Notes under the pieces: model-generated
What the model was told of the DNA's origin: nothing
Database searches by the model: none
Seen by the model: only the letters and a program-made list of their open reading frames with translations
From: Minisyncoccota bacterium
Lineage (GTDB): Bacteria > Verrucomicrobiota > Lentisphaeria > Oligosphaerales > MVZH01
NCBI GenBank assembly: GCA_021734725.1
Contig: JAIPIM010000049.1
Span: 1 to 16,010, forward strand
DNA length: 16,010 nucleotides
Direction: 5' to 3'
Part shown: positions 8,368-15,481 of the stretch, piece by piece
Position numbering within the stretch: position 1 is the first letter of the stretch
Layout of the letters: the number at the start of each line of letters is the position of its first letter
Translations under genes and position numbers: made by a program

Positions 8368-9161
8368 TCATGATTAAGTATGTCACCGGTGCGTTCATCC
8401 TGGCACTCTCAACCTGTGCCGCCCGGGCTGTCCCAGTCGGCACCTACCTCTATGCCAACGATGCATACTTAGAACAATACAAAGGCACCCTGACTGTAAC
8501 CTTCGCATCGCCGGGCGACCGCCTGGTAATTGCTTACGGTTACAAAAATCGTAAATTACGGCAGTCACGACATGGCACAACGGAGACGGATCGCGAACGC
8601 TTCAAGCCCGTTCAGGCGCACATGACGGACAACGGCAAAAAAGCGCACTTCCCCCACTTGGCGCCGGATTTCTATGACATTATCGTCATCAATGAAAACG
8701 ATATGACTCTGCATGAAGGCTTGCATCTCTACCAGTCCGCTACGAATGAAACTGGACGCTCAGCCGACCTGCTGGCGGAAGTCAAGAAGGGACTCAAGGG
8801 GCCGGAGCGACTGGTCAGTGGCTGGGAGTCGTTTTTCGATACAAAAGAATTCCTGCGCTTTGAGAGCGACGGCACGCGGGGTTGCTTCCTCATACAGCAG
8901 ATGCGACTCGCTAAAGCATATGAAGAAAGCGGCGCCGAGATTAAAGGCTGCATCCACAGCATTGACATGTGTTGGCTTGAACGCGCCAAAGTGGAGGGAG
9001 TGGGCTGGCAGGTTATCACCCGGCAGCAGCTGTACCGCGCCGAAATCCAGCCGCGCAAACTATTTGAACACGCCTACGTTCCGGCATTGAATCGTATCCG
9101 TGTTGGCGTACGCCAAGTGCACATAGGCCCGGTTGAACTGCCCCATCCACACAACGAATAG
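8364..9161 (+). CDS. Secreted hypothetical protein, translationally coupled to the PA14 gene
   Basis: This is a 265-residue protein of no family I recognise. ATG 8364 overlaps the TGA of the upstream gene (ATGA at 8364-8367); a second ATG at 8370 is equally possible. Residues 1-22 (MIMIKYVTGAFILALSTCAARA) form a typical signal peptide, so the product is probably periplasmic. Residues about 25-120 look like one beta-sandwich (GTYLYANDAYLEQYKGTLTV, then GDRLVIAYGYKN, and later FYDIIVINENDM). Residues about 130-190 are mixed helix and strand. The C-terminal region has four cysteines in the mature chain (in GCF, GCI and MCW stretches and nearby) that could pair as disulfides. The overlap makes it a dedicated partner of the PA14 protein. 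No RBS of its own is visible, consistent with coupling. Confidence 0.75.
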   Translation: MIMIKYVTGAFILALSTCAARAVPVGTYLYANDAYLEQYKGTLTVTFASPGDRLVIAYGYKNRKLRQSRHGTTETDRERFKPVQAHMTDNGKKAHFPHLAPDFYDIIVINENDMTLHEGLHLYQSATNETGRSADLLAEVKKGLKGPERLVSGWESFFDTKEFLRFESDGTRGCFLIQQMRLAKAYEESGAEIKGCIHSIDMCWLERAKVEGVGWQVITRQQLYRAEIQPRKLFEHAYVPALNRIRVGVRQVHIGPVELPHPHNE

Positions 9162-9445
9162 TACCCCCGAAGCCGGTTTTCAGGCTTTTGTGGGGGCAAA
9201 ACCTCCGTCTGCGAGCAGGAAGCTTCCTTCGGACAGCTTTAAACAGCCGCCGAACGCTATGAGCCAGACACACAAGGATTCGTTCAAGATCAACTTACTA
9301 ACACAAAGAACAACCCGCACGGAATTCGTTTCCCCCGTTAACGCAGGCTTGATCTTCGACAAAAATGACTGATACTAAACGACAACTGAAACTGCGTGTA
9401 CCTTGAGCCATAGGGACGCACCAACGACTGTGGAGATTACATCCG
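9162..9445 (+). other. Non-coding leader ahead of the FHA-MoxR gene
   Basis: A 284-nt stretch without a convincing gene. It holds an imperfect hairpin at 9164-9196 (CCCCC and AAGCC pairing with GGCTT and GGGGG, with unpaired bases between), with no T-run after it, so it is at best a degenerate terminator. It also contains a 12-bp perfect palindrome at 9217-9228 and a promoter-like pair at 9349-9376. A short open frame (9133-9372) overlaps the upstream gene end and has no RBS, and I do not call it. Confidence 0.5.
9349..9376 (+). promoter_or_regulatory. Possible internal promoter of the FHA-MoxR gene
   Basis: TTGATC (9349-9354), a 16-nt spacer and GATACT (9371-9376) lie 70 nt before the MoxR start, in the only long gap of the plus-strand cluster. 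Both boxes match the consensus imperfectly (4 of 6), so this is a candidate only. Confidence 0.3.
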
Positions 9446-10849
9446 ATGGCCACGCTGACTATTCATAATGGACCCGAAGCAGGCCAGACATTCAACCTGA
9501 GCGACGAGCGTGTAACCATAGGCAGGGGACCCGACTGTGAGGTGCGTCTTACCGAGTCCAGCATTTCGAGGCAGCACGCACAGCTCGAACTCCAGAACGG
9601 CATATGGCAGGTCCAGGATCTGGGTAGCCAAAACGGGTTGTTCGTTGATAATCAGCGTGTCGAATCGGCTGACCTTACCGATCAGGCCGAGTTCCGACTG
9701 GGTAATATTCAAATACACTTCTCTTCGGACGGCGGCGCACGAAAAGGCACGGTGAGCGATATACCCACACAAAGCACCGAGAAAAAAGATGCTGCGCCCA
9801 AGTTACGACGGAAGAAGGACGAAGCGGGAGAACCGGAACTCGACGATGAATTCATCGAACAGGTCCGCAAGATGGCGAAACTCTATCCGTTGATTGAATC
9901 CCAGTTTGCCCGCGTGATTGTGGGACAGCGCAAAGTTTTGGAAGAACTGCTTGTCGCCATAGCCGCAAACGGTCATTGCCTGATGATCGGTCTACCCGGG
10001 CTGGCAAAAACACTGATGGTCAGTACGCTGTCGAGAATCCTGCAACTGTCGTTCAAGCGCATTCAATTCACGCCGGATTTGATGCCGTCCGACATCCTGG
10101 GCACGGACGTACTGGACGTCGATGAGACCTCGGGCGCAAAATCCTTCCGCTTCATCAAGGGGCCTGTGTTCACCAATATGCTGTTGGCCGACGAAATCAA
10201 CCGGACCCCTCCGAAAACACAGTCAGCATTGCTGGAGAGCATGCAGGAACGGCAGGTCACCATTTCGAATCACCGCTTCCCCCTTCCGGAACCGTTCTTT
10301 GTATTGGCGACGCAAAACCCTTTAGAACAGGAGGGCACCTACCCGCTGCCCGAGGCGCAACTGGACCGCTTCATGTTCAATATTACAGTGGGGTATCCGG
10401 ATGCCGCCGAAGAAGAAGAAATTGTGGCACAAACAACGATGACGCAAAACTGGGACGTCGAGCAGGCACTGTCAGCCGAGGAATTGCTCATCCTGCAGGC
10501 CACGGTGCGACAGTTGCCGGTGAGCCGGCATGTGGTTAAATACGCCACCCTCCTGGTGCGGGCCAGCCGCCCCGAAGATGCGCATGCCCCGGAGTTCATC
10601 CGAGACAGTGTTTTCTGCGGTGCCGGTCCACGTGCCGGACAGTACCTGATTCTTGGGGCAAAGGCTCGAGCGGTAATGCACGGCAGGCTTAATGTCAGTT
10701 GCGATGATGTCCGGGAACTCGCATTACCGGTGATGCGACACCGTATTTTTACGAATTTCACGGCGGACTCAGAGGGCATCGGCACCGACGACCTGATCAA
10801 GCGACTCGTGAAAGAAATTCCGGAACCCGGAAGTGACGACTACGAGTGA
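9446..10849 (+). CDS. FHA domain-MoxR AAA+ ATPase fusion
   Basis: The protein has 467 residues, with GGAG at 9432-9435 ahead of the ATG. Residues 1-93 are a forkhead-associated (FHA) domain with G26-R27, the SxxH motif (S41-H44) and N63-G64, the residues that bind phosphothreonine peptides. Residues about 95-135 are a charged linker. Residues 136-467 are a MoxR-type AAA+ ATPase with Walker A GLPGLAKT at 182-189, Walker B LLADE at 246-250 followed by INRTPPKTQSALLESMQERQ, sensor-1 LATQN around N291, and LDRF with R308. The usual MoxR lid helices (DVRELALPVMRHRI) follow. MoxR proteins are about 320 residues without FHA and act as chaperones that mature partner proteins through VWA domains. The fused FHA suggests recruitment to a phosphorylated target or control by a Ser/Thr kinase. 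No DUF58 or VWA gene lies beside it. Confidence 0.95.
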   Translation: MATLTIHNGPEAGQTFNLSDERVTIGRGPDCEVRLTESSISRQHAQLELQNGIWQVQDLGSQNGLFVDNQRVESADLTDQAEFRLGNIQIHFSSDGGARKGTVSDIPTQSTEKKDAAPKLRRKKDEAGEPELDDEFIEQVRKMAKLYPLIESQFARVIVGQRKVLEELLVAIAANGHCLMIGLPGLAKTLMVSTLSRILQLSFKRIQFTPDLMPSDILGTDVLDVDETSGAKSFRFIKGPVFTNMLLADEINRTPPKTQSALLESMQERQVTISNHRFPLPEPFFVLATQNPLEQEGTYPLPEAQLDRFMFNITVGYPDAAEEEEIVAQTTMTQNWDVEQALSAEELLILQATVRQLPVSRHVVKYATLLVRASRPEDAHAPEFIRDSVFCGAGPRAGQYLILGAKARAVMHGRLNVSCDDVRELALPVMRHRIFTNFTADSEGIGTDDLIKRLVKEIPEPGSDDYE

Positions 10850-10920
10850 AGAATCGACATGATCAGGCCCTGCCCCCAACAGAGCCGATTGCAAAAGAAC
10901 ATCACATGGCAGCACTAACA

Positions 10921-10968
10921 ATCGGTGTCGGGGTCGCTATCAAAATCGGGATCGCTATCGGGATCGAC
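10921..10968 (+). repeat. Tandem hexamer repeat RTCNNN, eight units, in the leader of the Lol permease gene
   Basis: Eight consecutive hexamers all begin with ATC or GTC. Within them GGG and GCT suffixes alternate, and the block ends 5 nt before ATG 10974. The 6-nt register is unbroken over 48 nt. The same kind of ATCGGG/ATCGCT string is, from memory, common between genes in Kiritimatiellota. It occupies the place where a ribosome-binding site should be, and no better Shine-Dalgarno is visible. It has no strandedness beyond its reading in the leader. Confidence 0.85.
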
Positions 10969-10973
10969 GCATC

Positions 10974-12260
10974 ATGAAACTGACCGCCGACATCTTCCTT
11001 GCCCTCCGTTATCTCCGGCCCAAGCGCACCTTCGTCTCAATTATCACTCTCCTGTCGATCCTCGGACCGGCCCTCGGGGTTGGAGTCCTTATCATCGTCA
11101 CCAGCGTGATGTCAGGCTTCGATCGCGATATCCGGCGACAGATCCTCGCCATGCAAGCCCACATCCAAGTGCAACCTGCATTTGCGTCGATTACCGATAA
11201 CCACGCCGTCATAACCGATACGAACCCCATTCTCGACAAGATGGCGGAACTCCACATACAGGGGGCACCGCTGATCGAAAGCCCGGTGCTGCTGCAATCA
11301 CGGGACAACATACAAATCAAGTACGTGCGAGGTATTGACCCAGCGCTTGAGGCCAGCGTCACCGATGTTGCGGAACACGTTCGGGGACGCTACAAAATCA
11401 CGGAAGGCGAAGCACTGATCGGCAGTGAAATGGCGTACGCTATGGGGGTGGGTATTGGCGACCGGATACTCGTCCACGCCCCCCAAAAACTCACACGCAA
11501 TATCAAGTGGCCGGAAGACGGCACCGTCAAGGTACAGGAGACGGACACGGTTTACCTCCCGGAAGAGGTAACCGTGGCGGGCATCTTCACTATGGGACTG
11601 TATGAATACGACAGCACCATGCTGTTCATGCATATCGATCAGGCGGCACAGCTTTTCGGCATCGATTGGGGGGCGGCCACCTCCATCCATGCCCGCACCC
11701 CAGACCCATTCGCCCTGGAAAAGGAAACCGCGACACTCAGGGAGGCCTTTCCAGAGTACCGGATCGTCACCTGGCAGGAAGCCAACCGACAATTGTTCAG
11801 CGCTCTGCGCGTCGAGAAAAATCTGATGTTCCTTGTACTCTCATTCATCGTTATTGTCGCGGCCTTCTGCATTGCCGGAACATTAATTACCGTCGTCACG
11901 CAAAAAACTCGGGAGATAGCCATCCTGAAAGCCGTCGGCATGGGCGGCATGATGGTGGCCCGAATCTTTATGCTGCAAGGTGCCATCATCGGCTTGCTCG
12001 GAACACTGCTGGGCTTGACCCTCGGCACACTCGTCGTCCACTACAGAAACCAAGTCGCTGCCGTGCTGGCACAGGTCATGGGCGTAGAGATCTTCCCCAA
12101 AGAACTCTATCACCTAAGCCAGATTCCCGCACTCATAAAACCCAGTGACTTGGCCTTGATCATCAGCCTGGCCTTCGTCATATGCATTCTGGCCTCTCTT
12201 CTACCTGCACTTTACGCGTCGCTTCTATCGCCCGCAAGAGCATTGCAGGACGAAAATTGA
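10974..12260 (+). CDS. lolC: LolC/LolE-family lipoprotein-releasing ABC transporter permease
   Basis: This is a 428-residue MacB/FtsX-type permease. It opens with LRYLRPKRTFVSIITLLSIL and LGVGVLIIVTSVMSGFDRDIR, the signature N-terminus of LolC/E. The first helix is near residues 22-45, a large periplasmic domain spans about 46-280, and three further helices lie near 283-307, 329-355 and 393-420, a topology matching LolC/E. TREIAILKAVGM after helix 2 is the usual cytoplasmic coupling segment. With LolD it extracts mature lipoproteins from the inner membrane for transfer to a LolA-type carrier. Only one permease gene is visible, suggesting a homodimer like LolF. The length fits the family (E. 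coli LolC and LolE are about 400-415 residues). The gene symbol is used in the family sense. Confidence 0.93.
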   Translation: MKLTADIFLALRYLRPKRTFVSIITLLSILGPALGVGVLIIVTSVMSGFDRDIRRQILAMQAHIQVQPAFASITDNHAVITDTNPILDKMAELHIQGAPLIESPVLLQSRDNIQIKYVRGIDPALEASVTDVAEHVRGRYKITEGEALIGSEMAYAMGVGIGDRILVHAPQKLTRNIKWPEDGTVKVQETDTVYLPEEVTVAGIFTMGLYEYDSTMLFMHIDQAAQLFGIDWGAATSIHARTPDPFALEKETATLREAFPEYRIVTWQEANRQLFSALRVEKNLMFLVLSFIVIVAAFCIAGTLITVVTQKTREIAILKAVGMGGMMVARIFMLQGAIIGLLGTLLGLTLGTLVVHYRNQVAAVLAQVMGVEIFPKELYHLSQIPALIKPSDLALIISLAFVICILASLLPALYASLLSPARALQDEN

Positions 12261-12268
12261 GATACACC

Positions 12269-13006
12269 ATGGCACACGAAAACACTCACGCAACACTCGA
12301 GACCCCCTCCGATAACGATGCGTTTGCGGTGGCCGGCCTAGCCAAACACTATCGCTTGGGCAAACACAGAATTCCCGTGCTAAACGACGTAACGCTGACA
12401 ATATCCGCGGGCGAGTGGGTGGCACTCGTCGGCCCGTCAGGAAGCGGCAAAACAACGTTGCTCCACCTTCTGGGAGCCCTCGATTCACCCTCGAAGGGAA
12501 AAATCTCCTGCCTGGGACAGAGCTACGAGAAACTGTCCGCCCGGCATCGTGCGTTGCTGCGTCGGAAAACGATCGGTCTTCTTTTCCAAAATTATCATCT
12601 GTTCCCCGAACTCAGCGCCGTTGAAAACGCGCTCCTGCCAGCCCTCCATTGGGGACAACATCGCGCGGGGTATGCAAATCGGGCAAAATCCCTGCTGGCT
12701 GAGTTCGGCCTCGCGGAACGCCTCGAACACCGCCCTCGAGAACTTTCAGGAGGCGAACAGCAACGGGTGGCGCTGGTCCGGGCACTGATAAACAACCCTG
12801 ATATCATACTGGCGGACGAACCGACCGGCAATCTGGATCAGGAGGCTGCCGCCCATATTATGGACATCCTGACAAGCCTTCAACAAGGCGAGGGAAAAAC
12901 CATTGTCATGGTCACGCACGATTTGAGCATCGCCCGACAAGCCGACCGTATCCTCCAACTGCGCGACGGCCAGGTTCAGGAGGTAGAAGAGCATGAACGC
13001 CCATGA
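12269..13006 (+). CDS. lolD: LolD-type ABC transporter ATPase
   Basis: The protein has 245 residues from ATG 12269. An upstream in-frame ATG (12182) would overlap the permease by about 80 nt and add a non-conserved leader, so it is not used. The ATPase has Walker A GPSGSGKT at 55-62, Q-loop glutamine 107 in FQNYHLFPELSAVEN, signature LSGGE at 159-163, Walker B IILADEPTGNLD at 179-190, and H-loop histidine 217 in VTHD. The NYHLFPELS stretch and short length place it in the MacB/LolD/FtsE branch. It starts 8 nt after the permease stop and so forms an operon with it. It energises release of lipoproteins by the permease. The N-terminal 20 residues are a Thr/Asp-rich extension absent from E. coli LolD. 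Confidence 0.93.
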   Translation: MAHENTHATLETPSDNDAFAVAGLAKHYRLGKHRIPVLNDVTLTISAGEWVALVGPSGSGKTTLLHLLGALDSPSKGKISCLGQSYEKLSARHRALLRRKTIGLLFQNYHLFPELSAVENALLPALHWGQHRAGYANRAKSLLAEFGLAERLEHRPRELSGGEQQRVALVRALINNPDIILADEPTGNLDQEAAAHIMDILTSLQQGEGKTIVMVTHDLSIARQADRILQLRDGQVQEVEEHERP

Positions 13007-13262
13007 CGCAATGTCTGGTGCTTCAAGGTATCGCATTCATGTGCAAATATCTTGCCCCCTTATGCTCAAACAAGGGCTTGCGGAGGAAAATGGCCGCGGT
13101 ACCGCGAAATGTTGACTTTCACGTATGGTGTTTGCCGTATAGATTCCAGGGACTTCGTCCCTTCGCTCTACATGCAGCTCCCCTTTGGGGAAGCACTAAA
13201 CCCCAGCCCCCAGGACCAAGAGCCGAAAACCGTGCCCCGCTTTAGGGCTTAGCGCCATTCAC
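13007..13262 (+). other. Intergenic region between convergent lolD and the TPR gene, with two hairpins
   Basis: 256 nt without a gene. Two hairpins are clear: AGGGAC/GTCCCT with a 3-nt loop (13148-13162), and GCTCCCC/GGGGAAGC with a TTT loop and one bulge (13177-13194). Neither is followed by a T-run on either strand, so neither is a standard terminator. The first lies in a GGGACTTCGTCCC context typical of short interspersed palindromic elements. No promoter is convincing. Confidence 0.5.
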
Positions 13263-15122
13263 CTACTCCCCTTCCCGCGCCGTCTGCATCTCCGTCATCA
13301 TAGCTCGTGCATGTGCACAGTGCCGACTGCGCGGATACTGGTGTGTGAACCCCCGCAGCACATGCAGAGCAACACCGCCCCGACCAAGACGATGCAGGAT
13401 AAAACTCTGTAGAAATAGTGCTTTCTCGCCAGCATATGAACGGGGATTGGACCGATGCGCACGCTGCAGTAACTCCAGTTTTTTCGGCCACTCCTGAGAA
13501 CCGTTGGTGCCAAGCCACAAGAGGGCAAACTGGACCGACGGTGTGCGTGGATACTCATCCACAATCTGTCGATACAACGTCTCGGCCTTGCCGGCCTGGT
13601 TCCGGTTCACCGCCAGCTCCGCAAGCCCCCGTAAGGCGCATGCACGGTGCGCCTTGGTGTAATGCGATGAATCCGAGAGAATAGAGGAATAAAGCGCCTC
13701 AGCACGCTCCCATCGTCCCTGTATGGCATGAAAATCCGCCAAGAGAATGATGGTCCTGGACGTCCCCTTGAATGCAACCAATTCTTCTGGATGGCAGACC
13801 AAGCATCCGGATTTGCAGGCAATCTGCAGTCGACGATACAGGGATCCCATGCTGGTCTTGTGTTGCTCCTGTAACGCTTTGTTGGCTTTAAACGCACGCT
13901 GGAAATACGCACTCGCACGCCGGTAGTCCTCCTCCACAAAAGCGAAAAAGCCCATGTAATACGCGGCTTGCCAGTCGAGCCTGGAAAGATACCAGGGCGC
14001 GGTCTTCCGGTTAATGACCATCGGCGGAGTCAGTTCTGCATCCACCAACTGCCCCTCCCGCAAATGCAACGGCGCCTGCGGCGGCATGGTAACGGAGACG
14101 GCTTTGTCGGGAACCATGTAAAGCTCCGTTTCTTCGTCACGGCGACGTACCATGTCGGTCCAGCGCAAAAGGTCACTGAAGTACTTACGGGCGCGACGCA
14201 GATCAAGTTCGTTGTCCAGCGCCCTCCGCCCCAGGGTAAAAAGAGCTTCGCCCCGATAGAGCCCAAGCGGTTTATTCTGCACAAACCGGTTGAGACTCCG
14301 GCTCGCCTCGCGAGGGCTCCCCATGGGATACCTGCAGACCTCGCGATAATAACGGGCGGCTTCGGCGTAAACACTTTCGCCAAACATGCGAATGAGCACA
14401 TCGTATGCCGTGAAGGCCTCCTCCCACCTGCTGTTTAAGTGATAGCGACGCGCCAGACGATAATAGACAAAGTCTTCTCCGTAACGTTGAATATCCCAGG
14501 CCCGCTTTGCTCTATCCCGCTGCTCGACGAGGCTTGGCCGCAGCGCCCGCCAGACGTCCGCACCTTTTACCTCCTGAACGTCACAGGAGGTTGATGCGCG
14601 CCGGGGACGAAAATGGCGGTCACCATATGTCAAGACCTCCTCATAGCGTTCCACCGCGTCCCCGACCGCATCCACCGCCATAGCCAAGTCTCCCTTGGTC
14701 CGCAACGCTTCTACCCGATCCAGACCCTCACTGTGTTCGGTCGCGTACGCCAGCATTTTCAGAGCCTCACGCATACGACCATCCGCCGCAAGACAACGAG
14801 CGAGCTCCAGGAATGCCGGATAGCGTTCGGGCTTTAGATTTTCACCCGTATACGCGTGATATTCTTGGACAAGCGTTAAAGCGCGGGTCGGCTGGTTATG
14901 GTCCCGATAGTAGCCCGCCAGGCGCGCACGTGCCTGGACAGCCTCCACAGCGTCGCGCGAACGCAGCAAGCGCTGCAGCAGTCGGACCCCTCGCCGTTCC
15001 GTCGAGTCAGCGTCAAGGTATTCAAGTGCCGTGTCCAGTCGTTCCGTTGCACTGGCGACCAACGCCAGCAGACACCCCGCCGCCAGTACCAACCATCGTG
15101 CTTGAGTTCGTGTAGACCCCAC
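13263..15122 (-). CDS. Secreted TPR-like repeat protein with a CXXCH motif
   Basis: This is a 619-residue protein on the minus strand. The start is GTG at 15122, supported by an AAGGGG seven bases ahead of it (reading right to left) and by a following signal peptide (MGSTRTQAR, then WLVLAAGCLLALVASA, cleavage near residue 25). Nearly all the rest is helical, with TPR/Sel1-like pairs: ALTLVQEYHAYTG, MREALKMLAYATEHS, RYEEVLTYGD, WEEAFTAYDVLIRMFG, WERAEALYSSIL, and AETLYRQIVDEYP near residue 520. Residues 436-444 read CKSGCLVCH, giving a Cys-x-x-Cys-His at 440-444, which is the c-type heme consensus in a secreted protein. This may be coincidental. TPR proteins of this kind usually act as scaffolds for envelope complexes. 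The substrate is unknown. It converges on lolD and its own promoter faces left. Confidence 0.8.
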   Translation of the reverse strand: MGSTRTQARWLVLAAGCLLALVASATERLDTALEYLDADSTERRGVRLLQRLLRSRDAVEAVQARARLAGYYRDHNQPTRALTLVQEYHAYTGENLKPERYPAFLELARCLAADGRMREALKMLAYATEHSEGLDRVEALRTKGDLAMAVDAVGDAVERYEEVLTYGDRHFRPRRASTSCDVQEVKGADVWRALRPSLVEQRDRAKRAWDIQRYGEDFVYYRLARRYHLNSRWEEAFTAYDVLIRMFGESVYAEAARYYREVCRYPMGSPREASRSLNRFVQNKPLGLYRGEALFTLGRRALDNELDLRRARKYFSDLLRWTDMVRRRDEETELYMVPDKAVSVTMPPQAPLHLREGQLVDAELTPPMVINRKTAPWYLSRLDWQAAYYMGFFAFVEEDYRRASAYFQRAFKANKALQEQHKTSMGSLYRRLQIACKSGCLVCHPEELVAFKGTSRTIILLADFHAIQGRWERAEALYSSILSDSSHYTKAHRACALRGLAELAVNRNQAGKAETLYRQIVDEYPRTPSVQFALLWLGTNGSQEWPKKLELLQRAHRSNPRSYAGEKALFLQSFILHRLGRGGVALHVLRGFTHQYPRSRHCAHARAMMTEMQTAREGE

Positions 15123-15188
15123 GATAATGCCCCTTGCTTTCCTTTTCAGTTTCCGCCCAAAAACCTTTCTGTGTTGTTAAGTCTTTTT

Positions 15189-15215
15189 AATATAACGTAT
15201 ATTTTGTATGGTAAA
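15189..15215 (-). promoter_or_regulatory. Possible promoter of the TPR gene
   Basis: Read on the minus strand, TTTACC (15215-15210) and TATATT (15194-15189) are 15 nt apart, about 67 nt ahead of the GTG start. The spacer is short and the -35 box weak, so only the AT-rich context and position support it. Confidence 0.3.
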
Positions 15216-15240
15216 ACCCCGGGACGAGTGCGGTTTACGG

Positions 15241-15283
15241 TCATACGTATCCCGAGGGACGGCTATGGTTTCATACGGATTCC
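15241..15283. repeat. Direct repeat TCATACGKATYCC, two copies 30 nt apart
   Basis: TCATACGTATCCC (15241-15253) and TCATACGGATTCC (15271-15283) match at 11 of 13 positions, and the first contains the palindrome ATACGTAT. The 30-nt centre spacing is close to three helical turns, as expected for two operator sites on one face of the DNA. They lie between divergent genes. Confidence 0.6.
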
Positions 15284-15379
15284 AAAGGCATGCACAGGCA
15301 TCGTATTTTCCCCCGGTTATGGGATGACAGTATAAAAATTACTTGAATAAGTTTATTTTCTTGCTTGCATTCCGAAGCG

Positions 15380-15420
15380 AAGACTACTAACCTAATAACA
15401 GGTGTTAAAATGTTAGTCTT
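15380..15420. repeat. Inverted repeat upstream of the TolC-like gene
   Basis: AAGACTA (15380-15386) and TAGTCTT (15414-15420) are perfect complements 27 nt apart, with an inner CTAAC/GTTAG pair (15387-15391 and 15412-15416) that can compete with part of the outer stem. It lies 61-102 nt before the start codon. It could be an operator or a leader structure; the AT-rich stem and lack of a T-run argue against a terminator. Confidence 0.5.
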
Positions 15421-15481
15421 TCTGTCGATCCGCTTTCCTATCATGGTTCAATAGCCGCCAGATTTGGCAGGCAAAGTTATC

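Larger units (their letters stand above)
15123..15481. other. Divergent intergenic region between the TPR gene and the TolC-like gene
   Basis: 359 nt with no gene. AT-rich stretches at 15185-15215 and 15330-15360 could carry promoters for the two outward-facing genes. Two near-identical TCATACGKATYCC copies (15241-15253 and 15271-15283) lie exactly 30 nt apart. An inverted repeat AAGACTA/TAGTCTT spans 15380-15420. No sharp -35/-10 pair could be assigned for the plus-strand gene. Confidence 0.55.

Noticed and set aside
9133..9372. Short open frame (79 codons) between the 265-residue gene and FHA-MoxR
   Set aside because: It begins inside the previous gene, has no RBS, no hydrophobic segment or motif, and low-complexity composition.
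13112..13143. TTGACT ... TATAGA as a promoter after lolD
   Set aside because: The spacer would be 20 nt and the boxes are weak, with no gene following on the plus strand.
13003..13252. Short open frames after lolD
   Set aside because: They run through two hairpins, lack an RBS and show no domain. The region looks intergenic.
13968..14438. Plus-strand open frame of 156 codons inside the TPR gene
   Set aside because: The minus-strand TPR protein has a signal peptide, an RBS and repeats; the plus reading has none of these.
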